A DNA stretch of 64,000 bases from Scylla paramamosain (lineage: Eukaryota; Arthropoda; Malacostraca; Decapoda; Portunidae). A program made the translations under genes and the position numbers. Below the pieces are notes generated by a model. That model did no database searches. It was not told where the DNA came from and worked only from the letters and a program-made list of their open reading frames with translations. Below are positions 12,555 through 23,159 of the stretch, one piece after another; position 1 is the first letter of the stretch, and every line of letters starts with the position of its first letter. The DNA lies in contig NC_087186.1 in assembly GCF_035594125.1 (NCBI RefSeq), positions 1,400,228 through 1,464,227 on the forward strand, given 5' to 3'.

Positions 12555-12700
12555 ATAAGATATATTATTAATTACTGTCTATGGACCAAACAATAATAAG
12601 CACGTAGCGTTTGGAAAATTTACCCATGTAATGAATTCACTTCTACAAGATGTAATGAAAAATAATAACATGGTATTTATAGGGGACTTTAATGTAAGCT
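12555..12700 (+). pseudogene. APE endonuclease scrap of an unassigned LINE
   Basis: One plus-strand frame reads ILLITVYGPNNN and ends with NNNMVFIGDFNV. These are the Y.P and GDFN strand motifs of APE endonucleases. The frame is cut at about 12700, where unrelated sequence begins. It does not match the endonucleases of families A, E1 or E2 in this window. Confidence 0.7.
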
Positions 12701-12919
12701 TAGTGGTTGTCTTCGCGACCTTCTACAGGGAAGAGGTCACTGCGCACGCTCCGGTCCCCTACTCCGCTTCGCTTCGCATCATTGCTAAGTGTTGATTTTT
12801 ACCCTCAGTACCCACACCCTTTACTTTCTCGGTATTCACAGAACAATTCACACAAACACAGTGATAGACTCCGAATATCCGATATCCGATATCCGAATTT
12901 TGTGGTCGGGCCCATGATT

Positions 12920-13330
12920 CACGGAAACGTTTGTGTATGCCTGGTGGACGTCTAGACGTCGTCACGGTAGCATACGATAAGGCAGCCAGCGGAGCGGAAA
13001 ATAATGCCCTTTTTGTCATCCACGCAGGTACTAATGGCGTTAAGAACACCAGATCCAAGGAGCTGATGGAGAAGTACAGAAGAATGACTCAGCGGTACAA
13101 GACTAAATTTGAAAATGCTTTTGTTTCAGGCATCCTTCAACGGACCAGAGCACCAACCATTTTCTATGATAGAGACTTTAGCACAAACGGCCGACTAAGG
13201 TCTCTCTGCGCAGATGGTGTGGATTACGTGAGCCTCTGAGACGACTTTTATAATTAATCCTTCCTATTCCTGGAGGACGGATTGTACCTCAACGGGGAGA
13301 GAGCAGCACGACTCGGGAGGCTGCTAAAAA
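12920..13330 (+). pseudogene. SGNH/GDSL-hydrolase-like fragment, probably from a retroelement
   Basis: A plus-strand frame (12931-13239, then continuing after a stop) contains LFVIHAGTNGV (the GTN block of SGNH hydrolases) and KELMEKYRRMTQRY. Its end reads GLYLNGERAARLGRLL, resembling the DxxH...G block. The usual catalytic His position is Tyr here and the GTND Asp is Gly, so it would be inactive. Esterase-like domains are known in ORF1 of some CR1-group LINEs, so a LINE origin is inferred. It ends in an A-rich (ATA)n tail at 13326-13369, consistent with retroposition. Confidence 0.6.
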
Positions 13331-13337
13331 AAAAAAA

Positions 13338-13369
<32 letters not shown>
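13326..13369 (+). repeat. A-run plus (ATA)n tail
   Basis: A run of 13 A followed by about ten AAT units, directly after the SGNH-like frame. Confidence 0.9.
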
Positions 13370-13371
<2 letters not shown>

Positions 13372-13717
13372 GAGTGGGCGAGTAGACCTCCTTCAATCGT
13401 CTACACGGCGAGAGGAAGTGGTCCTCGCACGCCTAAGGATGGGCTGCATCCTCCCTACACATAGCCATACATAGCCAACGCCTTCCCACCACATTGTACC
13501 GCCTGTAACGTTACCCTTACTATCGAGCACATCCTGCTTCACTGTGTGCATTATCGTGAGAAGAGGAGCCCCTTGCCAGTTTACTGCCGGGGCCACGGCC
13601 TACTAATGCAGACCGACTACCCTTATGGTTGATGAACACCAGGATATGGTCGATAGAGTGATGATTTTCCTGACTGAGACCAATTTAATCATAGACCTGT
13701 TTTTCACTTGTATATAT
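13370..13717 (+). pseudogene. C-terminal LINE scrap with Cys/His cluster
   Basis: Plus-strand frames read PPSIVYTARGSGPRTP and then CTACNVTLTIEHILLHCVHY. The C-x2-C-x6-H-x4-C cluster followed by an R-rich tail is the usual end of Jockey-type LINE ORF2. Stops interrupt it. The sequence is cut at 13717 by the Ty3 element. The related 3' flank may continue after 20096. Confidence 0.65.
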
Positions 13718-14186
13718 TGTTACGAAAGCACAAACCTCAGCACTCCCGTAGACGCCCACAATTCCCCGACAGTCAGGACAGCACTCGGGAACACCAGCAG
13801 GCTAGACAAGAGATGCTAAGGGTACCACGTCCCACGTGATTCACGCACAGCCAGACAGAGCGGGTAGACAAACAGTGGGCAACACTTTCTTCCTTTACTA
13901 GTTCCGTTAGTTACAGGCAGTTACAGACACAGGCAGGGACAGTCAAACTCTTCAGGCTCACGCAACAGGCACTCGGCACGGAGGACACGCAAAGACAAGT
14001 TATCCAGAGCGGGGCCAACAACACACTGCCCAGTCACTGCAGTCACGCGACTTCTCTCCCGCCATCCATGCACCACTGCCAGACACCAGGCACAGCTGAC
14101 ACACACACACGCACGTCACACACTCAATCCCACAGAAAGAAATAAAGGCAACTTAGACTAAACAACAATAATACCCGGGCGTTACA
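13718..14186 (-). repeat. 3' LTR of the Ty3/Gypsy element
   Basis: 469 bp, identical by eye to 19628-20096. The pol stop codon TAA (14182-14184) lies inside its first five bases in element orientation. Confidence 0.95.
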
Positions 14187-14200
14187 TCACCCCCTCCTTT
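14187..14200 (-). other. polypurine tract of the Ty3/Gypsy element
   Basis: In element orientation AAAGGAGGGGGTGA lies immediately upstream of the 3' LTR. This is the expected place and composition for the plus-strand primer. Confidence 0.8.
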
Positions 14201-17200
14201 ACAAAAAGGTCGACCCGACCTTGCTTCTCCTTATATCTCTCCTCAGAGTCAATCAACACAAAATCATCATAACGCCGTGGGCGGCGTCTGTCCCTGCGCG
14301 GCCGAGTGGGCTGAGGTTCCTCTGCTGGCTCTGAGTCGCGGCCGTCGCCCACCCCTGACTCCTCAGCCTCGGCCTCCTCTGGCTCGCTGGGGGTGGTGAC
14401 AGCTGTCTCCGGGGACTCGTCGATTTCCTCGGCAGCAGAATCGGCATCATCGCCGCCACCTCCCCCGAAGCCCCAAGTGTAGTGCCCAGGACCGTGATAG
14501 CGCCACAGACGGTCCACATGCACAATGGAAGGGCGACGGCGTCCACGCTGGATTTTGTACGTCACCCCCGAGATCACGGCGATGACAGTGTAAGGCCCCT
14601 CCCAGGGGCTCTGGAGTTTCGGAGAGAGGCCACGCCGGCGGCGAGGATTATGCAGCCACACTTTCTCGCCTACCGCGTAACTCGCCTCCCTCACTCGCCG
14701 GTCGTAAAGACCTTTCATGGCCTGACTCGCTGCCCTCAACTTGCCTCTCACCCGGTGGTGTACCTCCGCGAACCGCTCCTGCAGGGCGGCTGCGAACCCA
14801 GAGGTGACTGTGGGGAGGTCAACATCAGGAGGGCGCCCCGTGGCCAGGTCAATAGGAAGGCGGAGCTCCCGGCCAAACATCAGCTGGGAGGGCGAGTGAT
14901 CGGTGGCTTCATGGACGGCGGAACGGTATGCCATCAGCATCGCCGGCAGCTTGACGTCCCAGTCCTCCTGCCCCGCCCCACAATACTTGGCCAACTGTTG
15001 AACTAGCGTCCTATTGAAACGTTCAACCATGCCGTCAGACTGTGGGTGGAGCGGGGTGGTACGCGTCTTATAAATCCCCATCAAGTCACAGCACTCGCTG
15101 AATACACGAGACTCAAATTCACGGCCCTGATCGGAGTGCAGCTCGACGGGCACGCCAAACCTAGAGAAGAACTGGTCGACTAGTACACTCGCCACAGTCT
15201 CTGCCTCATGATTGGGGATAGCATACGCCTCTGGCCACTTAGTGAAATAATCCATGGCTACACAAATGTACCGGTTCCCGCGGGGAGTGAGGGGAAACGG
15301 GCCGGCAATGTCCACTGCCACCCGCTCCATCGGTGCCCCTACATTGTACAACTGCAGTGGGGCCCGGTTACGGTGCGCTGGGCCCTTTTTAGCGCTGCAC
15401 ACGTCACAGGCCCGGCACCATTCCATCACGTCACTGCGCATTCCTCCCCAATAGAACCGCTGGCGGAGGCGTTGAAGGGTACGCTTTTCGCCTACGTGGC
15501 CACTCGTCACACCCGCGTGCACTTCCTTCAATAGTTCCGGCCGCATAGTACGAGGCACTACCACAAGCCAGGCGTCTCTGCCCATCCCGCCTATCGCCTC
15601 CCACCTTTTCACTAACACCCCGCTCTCGTCAATTGATAGCGTCTCCCACTGGCTTACCAAACACTTAGCGGCGGGGCTTTCAGCCGCCACTACCTGCCAG
15701 CTGGGGCGCTCGTCGCTGGCTTCTAGCCAACGCACGACGGGGGCTAGATCGGGGTCACTGCGCTGCGCCACACGCCACCGCTCATTGCACTCGGCGGTGT
15801 TTGCAGGCACACGTAAACGGCGGCACACTGTGTCCAACACCCCAGGAGCGCCAGGTGAGGAGGCCTCACACGGGCTGGGCTCCCTGGCGGTGCAGTGTGA
15901 GCAACTAGCCTCACACGGGCGTCGGCTCAGGGCGTCAGCATTGTTGTGCACGCGTCCTGGGCGGTGAACGATCCGGTAGTTATACTGCTCCATGCGCCCC
16001 AACCACCTCGCCAACTGTCCCTCCGGCCCCTTAAGCGTCTTTAACCACTTCAGGGCGGCATGGTCAGTACGGACGGTAAACTCGGCGCCGTACAGGTAGG
16101 GGTGGAAGTGTTCGAACGCTTTCACTACGGCCAACAACTCTTTCCTGGTTACACAGTAGTTGCGCTCTGGTTTACTAAACTTGCAGCTGTAGTAAGCCAC
16201 TACGTGTTCCTTGCCGTCCTTTACCTGCGACAGCACAGCCCCGACGCCCTCGGCACTGGCGTCGGTGTCAAGCAGGTAGGGCAGCTTCGGGTCAGGGTAA
16301 GGCAAGACGGGCGCCTCCACAAGCGCCGCCTTCAAGCTGTCAAAGGCCGCCTGACATGCCTCATCCCAGCGGAAGCTCGCCCCCTTCTTGGTGAGACGGT
16401 TAAGAGGAGCAGCTAAGGTGGCAAAGTTGGGCACGAAACGGCGGTAATACGTGCAGAGGCCCAAGTAGCTCCTCACTTCAGCTACGTTGGAGGGAGTGGG
16501 CCAGTCAGCCACCGCTGCCACCTTGCCAGGGTCGGTGCGCACGCCACCACTGCTGACGACATGTCCCAGGAACGGCACCTCATGCTGGAAGAGGAGGCAC
16601 TTCTTGGGGCTAAGCTTGAGATTGGCCTTCCTCAGGCGCTGCAGAACCTCCTCCAGCCTCCCCAGCTCCTGCTCGAAGGTGCTCCCGAAGACTATCACGT
16701 CGTCCAGATATACGAGTGCCGTTTTCCACTGCAGGCCGTCTAGCACTCGCTCCATCAGCCGCTCAAAACAGCCCGGGGCGTTGCAGAGGCCAAATGGCAT
16801 GACGTTAAACTGCCACAGGCCCTGCCCGAAAGAGAAGGCCGTCTTAGGCTTGTCCTCCTCCGCCATCTCCACCTGGTGGTACCCTGACTTCAGGTCAAGT
16901 GTACTGAACCAGCAGGCCCCGACCAGAGCGTCCAGCGTGTCGTCTATCCTCGGCAGGGGGTAAGAGTCCTTCACCGTCACGTCGTTCAGGGCCCGGTAGT
17001 CCACACAGAAGCGCTGCGTTCCATCTTTCTTCTTTACCAGGACTACCGCCGACGACCAAGGACTGTCTGATCGCTCGATTACCCCTTGCGTGGCCAGGTC
17101 GTTCACTGCACGCTGCATTTCTTCGCGCCTTGCTGGTGCGATGCGTCGGGGTGGGCTCTTGACCGGTGCGTGGGTGCCAGTGTTGATCGTGTGTTTCACC

Positions 17201-17548
17201 AGTGACGTGCGACCCAAGTCCGAGGCGCTCTGGCTGAACACATCGGCGTACCGGCCCAGGGTGTCACACACGAGCTCCGTCTGCGCCTCCGTCAGATTGA
17301 CAGCGCTCCGGGTCGCTAGATCCTCCAGGAAGCTCGGCAGCGGGGCTCCCTCGGCCGCCCGCTCACCCTGCGGCGGTGCCTCGGCACGCTGCACCTCCAC
17401 GCACTCGCCCACCGCTGTTCCGGCGGGTATGTTGCGAGCCTCGTCGGAGAAGTTAGCCAGTAAGACAGTGACTACCTTCTCCCCCGCTTGCACGAGGCTC
17501 CTTCCGACTGCCACTCCGTCAGCCAGTCGACAGTCGCTGGCTGGTTCC

Positions 17549-17558
17549 ACTAGACTAG
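17549..17558. repeat. 5-bp tandem duplication ACTAG-ACTAG at the pro/pol junction
   Basis: ACTAG is repeated exactly at 17549-17553 and 17554-17558. The second repeat creates the TAG that ends the protease frame at 17550-17552. The frames either side differ by the offset that a 5-bp insertion would cause. Confidence 0.85.
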
Positions 17559-18002
17559 GCCCTCCGTGCTCTGCATCGGCCGTGCGAGTCGACACTGTAC
17601 TCGACACTCAGAGCGCGGGGCCAACTGCATCCGCCGTGTCGTCACTACCTCCGACCGGCCGACCTCCGGAAGGAAAGGCACATCGTATCCACATACCTTT
17701 ATCACCTTCCGTCCAAAGTCTACGCAGGCCCTGGTCTTCTTCAGGTAGTCGTAACCCAGCAGACACTCTTCCTCCAGCTCGGCAACATACACGGGCAGGT
17801 TCACCTCCGCGCTGCCGACACTTATTCGAACGTCTACTGGGCCTTGCAACGGCATGCAGTCCCCCGTTACTCCACACAGCCTGTCCACGGTGCACGGGAG
17901 CCACTCAGCACTTACCAGCCTCCGCTGCACGATGGTGCGCTCAGCCCCGCTGTCAATGGTCATGCAGCAAGGCCTTCCATCAACCGCACCTCGTACCTGC
18001 AC
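17550..18002 (-). pseudogene. Ty3/Gypsy retropepsin-like protease
   Basis: The frame contains CCMTIDSGAERTIV, with the DSGA active-site triad of retroviral-type aspartic proteases, and LLGYDYLKK, the conserved hydrophobic-Gly strand. The same frame is open further upstream, overlapping the end of gag, and is -1 relative to gag. It ends at 17550 in a TAG made by the 5-bp duplication. The family pattern places protease and RT in one frame, so the break is probably specific to this copy. Confidence 0.85.
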
Positions 18003-18025
18003 TGCGCTGACGGTGAGGTGGCACT

Positions 18026-19561
18026 TTACACAGCACGGGGCATTGGCACCTTGGCAGGCTGTGAGGTCGCCCCCTCCTCCAGCCCGCTGCTGTTTTCCGC
18101 CTCAGCAACCTCCTTGGGCTTGGGGGAGGCGCTGGAGCGGTGGCCCGATTTGCCGCATGCGGCGCAGCACGTCTGGAAGGCTTTGGAGTTAGACCGATCG
18201 AGGGAGCGCGTCCTTCGTCCCCTCGGACATTGGCTGCGTCTATGGCCTCTCACACTGCAGCCCCAACAGCGGCCGGCGAACTCGGACGGGTTCGCCTCCC
18301 GTGACGCCGCCTTGTGCTCCACCTTCGCCTTCCGGCCCCGTACCTCACCGCGAGGCTGGGCAAGAGAAGAGAGGCTGGTCGTCGTCTGTAGGAAGGCCTC
18401 AAACTCCATAGCCCGTGCCAACGCCACCTGCACGTCAGCTGGGTGTGCCTGCTTCACATAGATTTGGAGCTGGTGGTCCTGGAGGGCGTCTACGAACGCG
18501 TCGCGCGCCAGAACAACGACCATGTCCTCGGCCGCGCTTGGATACGCCCTCCTCACCAGCCCTTCTACGTCCTGCGCCAGCTGGGAAAGGGTTTCGTCCT
18601 TCTCTCGCGTCCTCTTCTTAAGCTGGGCGCGGTATACCTCCGCCTGATGACGGTGTCCGAAACGTCGCCGCAAAGTTTCGGACACTGCTGCGTATGAGGT
18701 GCGCTGGCTGGCAGGGAGATGACCCAGCACTTCCAACGCCGGGCCTCGCAGCGCTGTCGCTAGTTGCAGGGCCTTCTCTGCCTCCCCCCAGCCCTGGGCC
18801 AAGGCCAGCATATCGAACTGGGCGACGTAAGACTCCCAGCTGACCTTACCATCGTACTCCGCTGGCTTGCGTCTCACGTGACGAGGTGACGAGCGGGCTG
18901 CCTTAGGGCTCGGGGGCGGGGAGGCGGCACGGGGAGGTGAGCCCGGCGGTGTAGGGGGCAGGCTAAGCCCTGCCCTCCTGTCCCGGGTGGGCGGCCAGCC
19001 CCCAACGGCCATCTCGGGTGCTTCCCAAGGACCTGCTTCCCCCACAGGGCCCCATCCAAGGCCCCCAACAGCAGGTGGGGCTGAGGCCACACTCCCTTCA
19101 GGTCCTGGGCTAGTCACGGGAGGCCAGGCGGGGGTTGCGGGCAGCTGTACACCTCCCGCCAAGACGCCACGTGGCGGCCACGCGCCCTGCCGCCAAACAC
19201 TCGCGCCCTCACGCAGGTCTGCCACCTCTTCCCGCAAGGCTTGGAGTTCACTTTTTACCTCCTGTTTCACTGCCTCACACGAGCGATCAGTATACGCCTG
19301 CGTTTCAGCCCTCAGAGAACCTAGGCTGCTTTGCAGGGCTTCCATCAGTCGTTCAGTTTGGGCAGCTTGTGTTGCCACGGTTTGCTCGTGCCTTTCCTCC
19401 TGCTTCTGAGCCATACTCGCCAGTTGGGACATGAGGAGGTCCATCTGGGTGGGCTTCTCGTCACCAGCATCACTAGAGTCGTGACTAGACCCACTCAGTC
19501 CCTCACACTGGTCAGCAGCACCACTCTCGCCCGCCATTTTGTCTACCACCTTGTCTGCCAT
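18026..19561 (-). CDS. gag: Ty3/Gypsy gag polyprotein
   Basis: The start is the ATG at 19561, in a strong ACCATGG context (MADKVVDKMAGESG), giving 511 residues. Residues of about 40-130 are a coiled coil (QKQEERHEQTVATQAAQ). A Pro-rich linker follows. The gag capsid-like domain begins near KPAEYDGKVSWESYVAQFDM and continues with YRAQLKKRTREKDETLSQLA. A CCHC zinc knuckle (CWGCSVRGHRRSQC) binds nucleic acid. A second knuckle (CAACGKSGHRSSAS) lacks its last Cys. The stop at 18026 overlaps the protease frame. Confidence 0.9.
   Translation of the reverse strand: MADKVVDKMAGESGAADQCEGLSGSSHDSSDAGDEKPTQMDLLMSQLASMAQKQEERHEQTVATQAAQTERLMEALQSSLGSLRAETQAYTDRSCEAVKQEVKSELQALREEVADLREGASVWRQGAWPPRGVLAGGVQLPATPAWPPVTSPGPEGSVASAPPAVGGLGWGPVGEAGPWEAPEMAVGGWPPTRDRRAGLSLPPTPPGSPPRAASPPPSPKAARSSPRHVRRKPAEYDGKVSWESYVAQFDMLALAQGWGEAEKALQLATALRGPALEVLGHLPASQRTSYAAVSETLRRRFGHRHQAEVYRAQLKKRTREKDETLSQLAQDVEGLVRRAYPSAAEDMVVVLARDAFVDALQDHQLQIYVKQAHPADVQVALARAMEFEAFLQTTTSLSSLAQPRGEVRGRKAKVEHKAASREANPSEFAGRCWGCSVRGHRRSQCPRGRRTRSLDRSNSKAFQTCCAACGKSGHRSSASPKPKEVAEAENSSGLEEGATSQPAKVPMPRAV
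18092..18098 (-). promoter_or_regulatory. candidate -1 frameshift site GGAAAAC (gag to pro)
   Basis: In the gag frame the codons are G-GAA-AAC. The -1 frame is closed by a TGA just upstream and is open from here through the protease. The heptamer is not a perfect X-XXY-YYZ, but it resembles the accepted GGAUUUA type in starting with GGA. Function is inference. Confidence 0.4.
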
Positions 19562-19608
19562 GGTTTCTCCACTCGAGTCACGTAGGTCTGTACGAGCACA
19601 CACTTAGC

Positions 19609-19626
19609 ATCCCACTCCTGACGCCA
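19609..19626 (-). other. primer binding site, tRNA-Leu-like
   Basis: In element orientation TGGCGTCAGGAGTGGGAT starts one base after the 5' LTR. From memory of metazoan tRNA-Leu (AATCCCACTCCTGACA plus CCA) it pairs over 18 nt with one mismatch at the discriminator base. Confidence 0.65.
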
Positions 19627-19627
19627 T

Positions 19628-20096
19628 TGTTACGAAAGCACAAACCTCAGCACTCCCGTAGACGCCCACAATTCCCCGACAGTCAGGACAGCACTCGGGA
19701 ACACCAGCAGGCTAGACAAGAGATGCTAAGGGTACCACGTCCCACGTGATTCACGCACAGCCAGACAGAGCGGGTAGACAAACAGTGGGCAACACTTTCT
19801 TCCTTTACTAGTTCCGTTAGTTACAGGCAGTTACAGACACAGGCAGGGACAGTCAAACTCTTCAGGCTCACGCAACAGGCACTCGGCACGGAGGACACGC
19901 AAAGACAAGTTATCCAGAGCGGGGCCAACAACACACTGCCCAGTCACTGCAGTCACGCGACTTCTCTCCCGCCATCCATGCACCACTGCCAGACACCAGG
20001 CACAGCTGACACACACACACGCACGTCACACACTCAATCCCACAGAAAGAAATAAAGGCAACTTAGACTAAACAACAATAATACCCGGGCGTTACA
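19628..20096 (-). repeat. 5' LTR of the Ty3/Gypsy element
   Basis: 469 bp, TG...CA, identical by eye to 13718-14186. Confidence 0.95.
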
Positions 20097-20100
20097 ATAT

Positions 20101-20290
20101 TATATAATTTATTTGTACTCTGCTTTGTACTATGTATTGTATATACACACTTACAGTAAGAAAAGAAATACAATATATAAATAAAAGTATGTGAGTGCGT
20201 ATGAACTATGTACTGCGTGGTCTTAATATGAAAGTATTTCCCTTTTATGTATATTCATAATTAGTAATGCATTGTAGCCTCTCCATCTGT
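20101..20290. other. unassigned AT-rich flank of the Ty3 insertion
   Basis: Probably continues the LINE 3' region that is cut at 13717, since the two sides are joined by the target duplication. No coding signal. Confidence 0.4.
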
Positions 20291-20296
20291 GTACAT

Positions 20297-23159
20297 TTTT
20301 TTTTTTTTTTATGTAGGAAGGACACTGGCCAAGGGCAACAAAAATCCAATAAAAAAAAAAAATATGGCCACTGAAATGCCAGTTCCATAAAAGGGTCAAA
20401 GAAGTGATCAAAAATTGATGAATATGTGTCTTGAAACCTCCCTCTTGAAGGAATTCAAGTCATAGAAATGTGGAAATACAAAAGCAGGCAGGGAGTTCCA
20501 GAGTTTACCAGAAAAAGGGATGAATGATTGAGAATACTGATTAACTTTTGCGTTAGAGAGGTGGACAGAATAGGGGTGAGAGAGAGAAGAAAGTCTTGTG
20601 CAGCTAGGCCGCGGAAGGAGGGGAGGCATGCAGTTAGCAAGATCAGAAGAGCAGTTAGCAGAAAATAGCGGTAGAAGACAGCTAGATATGCAATATTGCA
20701 GCGGTGAGAGAGAAGCTGAAGACAGTCAGTTAGAAGAGAGGAGTTGATGACACGAAAAGCTTTTGATTCCACCCTGTCTAGAAGATCAGTATGAGTGGAA
20801 CCCCCCAGACATGTGAAGCATACTCAATACATGGACAGATAAGGCCCTTGTATAGAGTTAGCAGCTGGGGGGGGGGGTGAGAAAAACTGGTGGAGACGTC
20901 TCAGAACACCTAACTTCATAGAAGCTGTTTTAGCTAGAGATGAAATGTGAAGTTTCCAGTTCAGATTATCAGTAAAGGACAGACTGAGGATGTTCAGTGT
21001 AGAAGAGGGGGACTGTTGAGTGTCATTGATGAAGAGGGGATAGTTGTCTGGAAGGTTGTGTCGATTTGATAGATGGAGGAATTGAGTTTTTGAGGCATTG
21101 AACAATACCAAGTTTGCTCTGCCCCAATCAGAAATTCTAGAGAGATCAGAAGTCAAGTGTTCTGTGCCTTCCCTGCGTGATATGTTTACCTTCTGAAGGG
21201 TTGGACGTCTATGGAAAAGTGCAGGGTAGTACCATCAGCGTAGGAGTGGATAGGACAAGAAGTTTGGTTTAGAAGATCATTAATGAATAATAAGAAGAGA
21301 GTGGGTGACAGGACAGAACCCTGAAAAACACCGCTGTTAATAGATTTAGGAGAAGAACAGTGACTGTCTACCACAGCAGCAATAGAACAGTCAGAAAGGA
21401 AACTTGAGATGAAGTTACAAAAAGGAGGATAGAAACCGTAGGAGGGTAGTTTGGAAATCAGAGCTTTGTCCCAGACTCTGTCAAAAGCTTTTGATATGTC
21501 CAAGGCAACAGCAAAAGTTTCACCAAAATCTCTAAAAGAGGATGACCAAGACTAAGCAAGGAAAGCCAGAAGATCACCAGTAGAGCGGCCTTGACGGAAC
21601 CCATACTGGCGATCAGATAGAAGATTGTGAAGTGATAGATGTTTAAGAATCTTCCTGTTGAGGATAGATTCAAAAACTTTAGATAGGCAGGAAATTAAAG
21701 GACGGTAGTTTGAGGGATTAGAACCGTCACCCTTTCTAGGAACAGGTTGAATGTAGGCAAACTTCCAGCAAGAAGGAAAGGTAGATGTTGACAGACAGAG
21801 CTGAAATAGTTTGACTAGGCAAGGTGCAGGCACGGAGGCACAGTTTCGGAGAACAATAAGAAAGACCCCATCAGGTCCATAAGCCTTCCAAGGGTTTATG
21901 CCAACGAGGGCATGGAAAACATCATTGCGAAGAATTTAAATATGTGGCATGTAGTAGTCAGAGGGTGGAGGAGAGGGAGGAACAAGCCTGGAATCGTCCA
22001 AGGAAGAGTTTTTTAGCAAAGGTTTGAGCGAAGAGTTTAGCTTTAGAAATAGATGTGATAGCAGTGGTGCCATCTGGTTGAAATAGAGGAGGGAATAAAG
22101 AAGAAGCAAAGTTATTGGAGATATTTTTGGCTAGATGCCAGAAATCACGAGGGGAGTTAGATCTTGAAAGGTTTTGACATTTTCTGTTAATGAAGGAGTT
22201 TTTGGCTAGTTGGAGAACAGACTTGGCATGGTTCCGGGCAGAAATATAAAGTGCATGAGATTCTGGTGATGGAAGGTTTAAGTACCTTTTGAGGGCCACC
22301 TCTCTATCATGTATAGCACGAGAACAAGCTGTGTTAAACCAATGTTTAGAAGGTTTAAGACGAGAAAAAGAGTGAGGAATGTATGCGTCCATGCCAGACA
22401 CTATCACCTCTGTTATGCACTCAGCACACAAAGACGTGTCTCTGACACGGAAGCAGTAGTCATTCCAAGGAAAATCAGCAAAATACCTCCTCAGATCCCC
22501 CCAACTAGCAAAGGCAAAACGCCAGAAACACCTTCGCTTAGCGGGATCCTGAGAAGGGATTGGAGTGATAGGACAAGATAAAGATATGAGATTGTGATCG
22601 GAGGAACCCAACGGAGAAGAAAGGGTGACAGTATAAGCAGAAGGATTAGAGGTCAGGAAAAGGTCAAGAATGTTGGGCGTATCTCCAAGACGGTCAGGAA
22701 TACGAGTAGGGTGTTGCACCAATTTCTCTAGGTCATGAAGGATAGCAAAGTTGTAGGCTAGTTCACCAGGATGGTCAGTGAAGGGAGAGGAAAGCCAAAG
22801 CTGGTGGTGAACATTGAAGTCTCCAAGAATGGAGATCTCTGCAAAAGGGAAGAGGGTCAGAATGTGCTCCACTTTGGAAGTTAAGTAATCAAAGAATTTC
22901 TTATAGTCAAAGGAGTTAGGTGAGAGGTATACAGCGCAGATAAATTTAGTATGAGAGTGACTTTATAGTCGTAGCCAGATGGTGGAAAACTCGGAAGATT
23001 CAAGAGAGTTGGCACGAGAGCAGGTTAAGTCATTGCACACATAAACGCAGCATCCAGCTTTGGATCGAAAATGAAGATAGAGAAAGTAGGAGGGAACAGA
23101 AAAGGGGCTACTGTCAGTTGCCTCAGACACCTGAGTTTCAGTGAGGAAAAAGAAGATGA
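20297..23159 (-). mobile_element. Family A Jockey-like LINE, copy A2, 5' truncated
   Basis: On the minus strand the 5' end (23159) lies inside the endonuclease, at the TETQVSEATDSSPF block. The 3' end is a poly(A) run (T-run at 20297-20314) after the shared terminal sequence. The endonuclease and linker frame (21958-22872, 304 codons) contains [14 protein letters not shown] and [15 protein letters not shown] pieces follow in shifted frames: 21552-21833 (NRKILKHLSLHNLLSDRQYG), 21186-21503 (MDISKAFDRVWDKALISKL, then SYADGTTLHF) and 20408-21156. Confidence 0.9.

Larger units (their letters stand above)
14182..17607 (-). pseudogene. pol: Ty3/Gypsy pol: RT, RNase H and integrase
   Basis: A 1,141-codon open frame with no internal stop. 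Residues of about 140-360 are RT: PFGLCNAPGCF, and VYLDDVIVFG with YLDD at about 300-303. RNase H follows (LLDTDASAEGVGAVLSQ, with the DAS motif). Integrase has a zinc-binding HHCC module (HVGEKRTLQRLRQRFYWGG, then CRACDVCSAKK) and the core with VAVDIAGPF, HSDQGREFESR and DGMVERFNRTL. A GPY/F-type end follows (WEGPYTVIAVISG). The C-terminal tail is acidic, then Arg-rich. The frame opens only just upstream of 17607 (GTG after a TGA). It has no initiation codon of its own and depends on the protease frame, from which a 5-bp insertion has disconnected it. Confidence 0.95.
13718..20096 (-). mobile_element. Ty3/Gypsy LTR retrotransposon, complete, recent
   Basis: The element spans 6,379 bp with 469-bp LTRs at 13718-14186 and 19628-20096. 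They begin TG and end CA and look identical base for base on reading. The host repeats ATAT on both sides (13714-13717 and 20097-20100). If the left edge is placed one base in, the duplication is ATATT. Internal order on the minus strand is PBS, gag, protease, RT, RNase H, integrase, polypurine tract. Integrase after RNase H is the Ty3/Gypsy order. A 5-bp duplication separates the protease and RT frames. No env-like frame is visible. Confidence 0.95.

Noticed and set aside
13921..14106. 61-residue frame repeated at 19831-20016
   Set aside because: It lies inside both LTRs and repeats only because the LTRs are identical; no protein family signature.
14482..19585. Long plus-strand frames across the Ty3 element (for example 17090-18010 and 17844-18461)
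   Set aside because: Antisense shadows of GC-rich gag/pol; they show no domain, while the minus strand has complete motif order.
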